Shown: one piece after another, positions 6,992 through 9,817 of the stretch | Numbering within the stretch: the first letter of the stretch is position 1 | Layout: each line of letters opens with the position of its first letter | NCBI GenBank assembly: GCA_963694535.1 | Contig: CAVODE010000066.1 | Location: forward strand, 1-9,817 | Length of the DNA stretch: 9,817 bases | From: UBA2979 sp963694535 | GTDB lineage: Bacteria > Chloroflexota > Dehalococcoidia > UBA2979 | Direction of reading: 5' to 3' | Position numbers and translations under genes: made by a program | The notes under the pieces: generated by a model | What the model saw: only the letters and a program-made list of their open reading frames with translations | The model's database searches: none | What the model was told of the DNA's origin: nothing

Positions 6992-7768
6992 TCACAATTG
7001 ATATGTTCGATTTAGGAATCGTAGATTAATTAAGCCAAGCATATTCAGACCGAGAATTATGACTACGGCACCGATGGGTCGAAGTGCCCAATCAATTCTA
7101 GAAAGAACCGCTCCTCCCGCTAGTCCGACTGAGGCGCCGAGTGCGGCAAACGTAACAGAGAACGCCAAGATAAATAACAAAGTCTGGAGCAGAAATCGTC
7201 CTCGCTCTCGGCGCACTTTTGGAGCGAGCGCTAGCTCACCTCCGATGTGCACAAAAAATACTGGAACCATAGGAAATACACAGGGCGACGCAAAGGCTAT
7301 TATTCCCGCAAAAAAAGCTGTCAAGAGCCCCGTGGGGCCATCCACATATTGGACTAAATTTTGTTCAAATGATTCGAACTGTGAAATATTTGATCCAAGT
7401 CGCAAGAGTTTCGAACTCATCCTCGACCAAATATCAATTCCTCCAACTAATAATACGGCACCAAATGAACTCAAAAAAATGCCATTCACTAGTGTGTATC
7501 GTCTAAAAAACTTCTCAGATCGATGAATTTTAGGCCATATCTGTTGAAATCCGAGAGCAATAATTAGGAACCAAAGACCTAAGCCAAAGCCAAAAAATAG
7601 TAATAGCAGGGCTCCTCGAGCGACTTGTTCACTTGTAGCCGCAAGAATTAAGACAAATCCTAAAATCGGCCCAATACAAGGTGACCAGCCCAGAGCGATT
7701 GCACCGCCAAGAAATATAGCTCGGACATAGCCTGAGCCAGACTGAGACTGTATCGATTTAACCGTCAT
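6992..7768 (-). CDS. CcdA/DsbD-type transmembrane thiol-electron transporter with its halves in permuted order
   Basis: CcdA-family proteins carry electrons from cytoplasmic thioredoxin across the membrane to extracytoplasmic thiol proteins, for cytochrome c maturation or disulfide reduction, using one cysteine in each of two three-helix halves. This 258-residue protein has both cysteines: C31 in GWSPCIGPILG and C163 in SPCVFPMVP. In known CcdA the SPCV..P half comes first and the GW(T/S)PCIGP half second; here the order is reversed. Residues about 15-115 match the usual second half. Residues 145-258 match the usual first half, including the ending LGLINLRFLNR, which normally links to the second half. 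About six membrane segments are visible: roughly 15-45, 50-73, 92-111, 147-173, 192-215 and 228-249. The ATG overlaps the upstream gene's stop (ATGA), implying translational coupling. Membership is clear; the exact partner and role are not. Confidence 0.88.
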   Translation of the reverse strand: MTVKSIQSQSGSGYVRAIFLGGAIALGWSPCIGPILGFVLILAATSEQVARGALLLLFFGFGLGLWFLIIALGFQQIWPKIHRSEKFFRRYTLVNGIFLSSFGAVLLVGGIDIWSRMSSKLLRLGSNISQFESFEQNLVQYVDGPTGLLTAFFAGIIAFASPCVFPMVPVFFVHIGGELALAPKVRRERGRFLLQTLLFILAFSVTFAALGASVGLAGGAVLSRIDWALRPIGAVVIILGLNMLGLINLRFLNRTYQL

Positions 7769-7995
7769 TGATTTTCTGTCGTCTGCTGTGCATCGTTGGA
7801 ATCAAGTCCCAACAATCTAAGTCGAGCTAAGTCGTATTTACTCTTTGCATTCGCCTCTCGATTAAGTAGGCCTTTAACTTTATCCGGGCGTAATGTGCTT
7901 TCCTCAAAGAAAAACTTATGAACCGCCTCAATCCGCTCAAGCCAGGCAGAATAAGCCGTCATGTATTCGCTGTGCAAATCTTCCGATACTCGCAT
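7765..7995 (-). CDS. Small helical protein of unknown function, first gene of the minus-strand run
   Basis: The product has 76 residues, is charged and is predicted mostly helical (for example YMTAYSAWLERIEAVHKFF and LLNREANAKSKYDLARLRLLG), with no cysteine, signal peptide or membrane segment. It could form a short coiled coil. No family is recognised. The start is well supported by GAGGG five bases upstream of the ATG. Its stop overlaps the start of the CcdA-like gene by four bases, so the two are very likely translated together and may work together. It is short, but spacing, ribosome site and overlap make it a credible gene. Confidence 0.72.
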   Translation of the reverse strand: MRVSEDLHSEYMTAYSAWLERIEAVHKFFFEESTLRPDKVKGLLNREANAKSKYDLARLRLLGLDSNDAQQTTENQ

Positions 7996-8079
7996 ACTAA
8001 CCCTCGCTCTATCCTACCGAACAAATACTTAACTCTATTGTAGACTCTAAAGATATAGACAATAAACAAAGGGGTATTT
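7996..8079. promoter_or_regulatory. Divergent intergenic region between the CcdA-like operon and the SDR gene
   Basis: These 84 bases must hold the 5' signals of both directions. For the minus strand, GAGGG (8001-8005) is the ribosome site of the 76-aa gene, and TACAAT (complement of 8037-8042) is a good -10 candidate, but its -35 partner is poor. For the plus strand, AAAGGGG (8068-8074) lies five bases before the SDR start; no convincing -35/-10 pair is seen, as TATAGA at 8054-8059 is too close to the start codon. The region is AT-rich. Promoter assignment is tentative; the ribosome sites are firm. Confidence 0.5.
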
Positions 8080-8856
8080 ATGAGCACAGAGAAACCAGTT
8101 GCATTCATCACCGGAGCGAGCCGTGGTATTGGCAAACAACTCGCAATAGACTATGCCAAGGCCGGATATAATTTGGTGTTAGTTGCTAGATCTACTGCAA
8201 GTTCACCAACCAAACTACCGGGAACCGTAGATGACACGGCAGATCTAGCTCGCGAAAATGGTGCGACAGTTTTATCAGTAGGAGCGAATTTAAATAGCCC
8301 TGATGAGTGTGAACAGTCAGCGAAGGCTGCTCTGGCAGAATTTGGCAAGGTCGACGTCCTGATTAATAACGCTGCCATAGCTCCCATCGGATCAACTCTT
8401 GACGCTGGCATGAAGCTATGGAGATTGGCGTTAGAAATAAATGTTAACGCTCCGCTGATTCTCATGCAGGAATTGTGTCCTGGCATGATTGAGCGTGGGT
8501 ATGGTCGTGTCATTAATATCTCTTCCAGTGCATCAGTAAATCCCGAAATGGGTAGAGTTTCTTACACAACAACAAAGCGCGCTTTGGAAGGAATGTCTGA
8601 GGCACTAGCGAGCGAGCTCGCTGGAACAGGTGTGAGCGTCAACGCTATACGATTGGACTTGTCGGTGTGGAGTGAGGGCTACGTATTTACGTTGGGAGAT
8701 CGTGCTAAAGATATGGACTTTGAAGATCCCATCGTTATGACGGATGCATGTCTCTGGATCACAAATAACAGTGATGATTACACCGGAAATGTAGTCACCA
8801 TTGCCGATTTACGTGAACTCGATGCAGTGCGCGGTAAGACCCATTACTCTGCGTAA
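8080..8856 (+). CDS. Classical short-chain dehydrogenase/reductase (SDR)
   Basis: This 258-residue cytoplasmic NAD(P)-dependent oxidoreductase has a Rossmann fold. The cofactor glycine motif TGASRGIG is at 11-18. R37 after the second strand (LVLVARS) suggests an NADP(H) preference. NNAA is at 96-99, and the catalytic set is N121, S149 (in INISSS), Y162 and K166 (YTTTK). A short insert, KLPGTVDDTADLA (45-57), follows the cofactor strand; I have seen similar LPGTV-type inserts in SDRs of uncertain substrate. Length is normal. The start has a strong AAAGGGG site. The substrate is not predictable: the C-terminal substrate loop (SEGYVFTLGDRAKDMDFEDP) gives no clue I can read. It is followed on the same strand by a dehydrogenase gene after 86 bases, so a shared pathway is possible but not shown. 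Confidence 0.92.
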   Translation: MSTEKPVAFITGASRGIGKQLAIDYAKAGYNLVLVARSTASSPTKLPGTVDDTADLARENGATVLSVGANLNSPDECEQSAKAALAEFGKVDVLINNAAIAPIGSTLDAGMKLWRLALEINVNAPLILMQELCPGMIERGYGRVINISSSASVNPEMGRVSYTTTKRALEGMSEALASELAGTGVSVNAIRLDLSVWSEGYVFTLGDRAKDMDFEDPIVMTDACLWITNNSDDYTGNVVTIADLRELDAVRGKTHYSA

Positions 8857-8942
8857 ATACAGGATCCACGGATAGCTGCTCAAATATGAGGATTTACCCG
8901 GAGTGAAACACAAAAGCGGAGAAATCCTCTACTCTCTCTGGT
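8857..8942. other. Intergenic gap with an 8-bp inverted repeat
   Basis: GAGGATTT (8888-8895) and its exact complement AAATCCTC (8922-8929) flank a 26-base loop just upstream of the dehydrogenase gene. No T-run follows, so it is not a convincing intrinsic terminator. GGAG (8918-8921) is about 21 bases from the ATG at 8943, too far for a normal ribosome site, and no better site is visible. The repeat may be a weak RNA structure or chance. Confidence 0.4.
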
Positions 8943-9817
8943 ATGACACAAATATGCGTAATACCAGGTGATCAGGCAGCACCCGAGGCAATGGCGGCCA
9001 CGGTGCTCGTGCTTCGAGAAATTATTCCAAACGTCGAAATTCTAGTGACTGATGAAGGGGTTGGACCAGTCGGCGAGTTTGGAGAGACACTGAGTGACGA
9101 ATGTCGTGAAGCAATTGACTCCTCAGATGCGACTCTTTTCGGTGCCACCTCCCGTCGAACGGGGGCCATTTCGTATCTGCGTTGGGGCAAAGCTACGTAC
9201 GCAAATATACGCCCTGTTTCATACATCGATGGGATTAAGTCACCTCTTACCGAACCGAATAATATTGACTTCGTAATAGTGAGAGAAAACACCGAAGATC
9301 TCTACGCTGCGGTTGAAGGGAATCTTGATCTCCTGCGTCCACTGAACCTCACATCTTATCGAGGAACCGGAATTCCACTCTCAGGTGATGGCCGATTCGC
9401 TGTGAAGGTTATAACCCGTGCAGCGACCGAACGCATTACACATTATGCATTCCAGATGGCACGGGAACGAAAGCAAGCCGGTTATCCAGGTAAGGTCACG
9501 ATGTCATGTAAACACAATACTTTACCCACATCTGATGGTTTCTTTAGAGAAATTGTTACTGAAATTGCAGAAAGTTATCCAGATATCAAATACAACGACT
9601 TCATCATTGATGACTTTGCACGTCGAATCATCGTGGAGCCGGAAACACTTGACGTCGTTTTACTTCCAAACCAGTACGGCGATATTTTATCTGATGAAGC
9701 ATCTGCTCTGGTGGGCGGATTGGGAGTTGCTCCTTCCGGGTGCTATGGAGCCAATTACGCGTATTTCGAGCCAGTTCACGGATCTGCCCCTGACATCGAA
9801 GGGCTTGGAATCATCAA
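8943..9817 (+). CDS. Isocitrate/isopropylmalate-family beta-decarboxylating dehydrogenase, 3' end cut by window
   Basis: The frame is open from the ATG at 8943 to the window edge; 291 residues are visible of a family that is usually about 330-370. These enzymes oxidise and decarboxylate a 2R-hydroxy diacid with NAD(P)+ and Mg2+/Mn2+. Visible motifs: N-terminal IPGDQAAPE (7-15), YLRWGKATYANIRPV (78-92), VRENTEDLYAAVEG (113-126) with the catalytic tyrosine Y121, K190 in SCKHNT, metal-ligand aspartates D223, D247 and D251 (GDILSD), GGLGVAPSG (258-266) and FEPVHGSAPDI (275-285). The three carboxylate-binding arginines of isocitrate dehydrogenase correspond to R80, R90 and R114. The residues matching E. 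coli Icd Ser113 and Asn115 are G74 and I76, so isocitrate is not assured as substrate. The start is chosen because IPGD follows at the usual distance; its ribosome site is poor. Confidence 0.9.
   Translation, partial: MTQICVIPGDQAAPEAMAATVLVLREIIPNVEILVTDEGVGPVGEFGETLSDECREAIDSSDATLFGATSRRTGAISYLRWGKATYANIRPVSYIDGIKSPLTEPNNIDFVIVRENTEDLYAAVEGNLDLLRPLNLTSYRGTGIPLSGDGRFAVKVITRAATERITHYAFQMARERKQAGYPGKVTMSCKHNTLPTSDGFFREIVTEIAESYPDIKYNDFIIDDFARRIIVEPETLDVVLLPNQYGDILSDEASALVGGLGVAPSGCYGANYAYFEPVHGSAPDIEGLGII

Noticed and set aside
7059..7526. Plus-strand 155-codon open frame under the CcdA-like gene
   Set aside because: Composition is that of a reversed membrane protein; it has no start signal, and the minus-strand reading carries both conserved PC motifs.
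8054..8059. TATAGA as the -10 box of the SDR gene
   Set aside because: It would place the transcript start inside the ribosome binding site, and there is no -35 at proper spacing.
8151..8513. Minus-strand open frame under the SDR gene
   Set aside because: The SDR on the plus strand has every catalytic motif; this is its shadow.
8972..9292. Minus-strand open frame opposite the right-edge dehydrogenase
   Set aside because: The plus strand here is continuous with an isocitrate/isopropylmalate dehydrogenase with intact motifs to the window edge.

Overview
This is a gene-dense stretch of a bacterial chromosome, with no intergenic gap longer than about 90 bases. It carries ten protein-coding genes (two cut by the window edges) and no RNA gene, insertion sequence or CRISPR array that I can see. 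Base composition is moderate, somewhat AT-leaning. The gene families are a large FtsX-type permease, an ABC ATPase with an AbrB-like tail, a CcdA-like protein, a threonine aldolase and a YLRWGK-type isocitrate/isopropylmalate dehydrogenase. Together they recall uncultured Chloroflexota such as SAR202/Dehalococcoidia relatives. That placement is an impression from protein flavour, not a demonstrated assignment.

Left part (1-4646, plus strand): a four-gene ABC transporter operon. A large FtsX/MacB-like permease (5' end outside the window) overlaps by one base (TAATG) the first LolD/MacB-type ATPase. A second, different ATPase follows after 24 bases, and then, after 22 bases, a two-part protein whose first half looks like a Dabb ferredoxin-like barrel. 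Both ATPases keep all catalytic motifs. The first ends in an AbrB/SpoVT-like hairpin and contains a perfect 24-bp palindrome in its coding sequence.

Middle part (4627-7995, minus strand): a probable five-gene run reading right to left. It encodes a 76-aa helical protein, a CcdA-like six-helix thiol transporter, a 161-aa unknown protein, a low-specificity L-threonine aldolase and a lipoprotein. The lipoprotein gene ends in a 20-bp convergent overlap with the ABC operon. The CcdA-like protein is the most striking object in the window: its two halves are in the reverse of the usual order (GWSPCIGP half first, SPCVFP half second), so it looks circularly permuted. No neighbour carries a CxxC thioredoxin-like motif that would name its redox partner.

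Right part (8080-9817, plus strand): divergently transcribed from a short shared intergenic region are a classical short-chain dehydrogenase/reductase and, after an 86-base gap holding an inverted repeat, a beta-decarboxylating dehydrogenase of the isocitrate/isopropylmalate family that runs off the right edge. Its substrate-recognition loop differs from that of isocitrate dehydrogenase.
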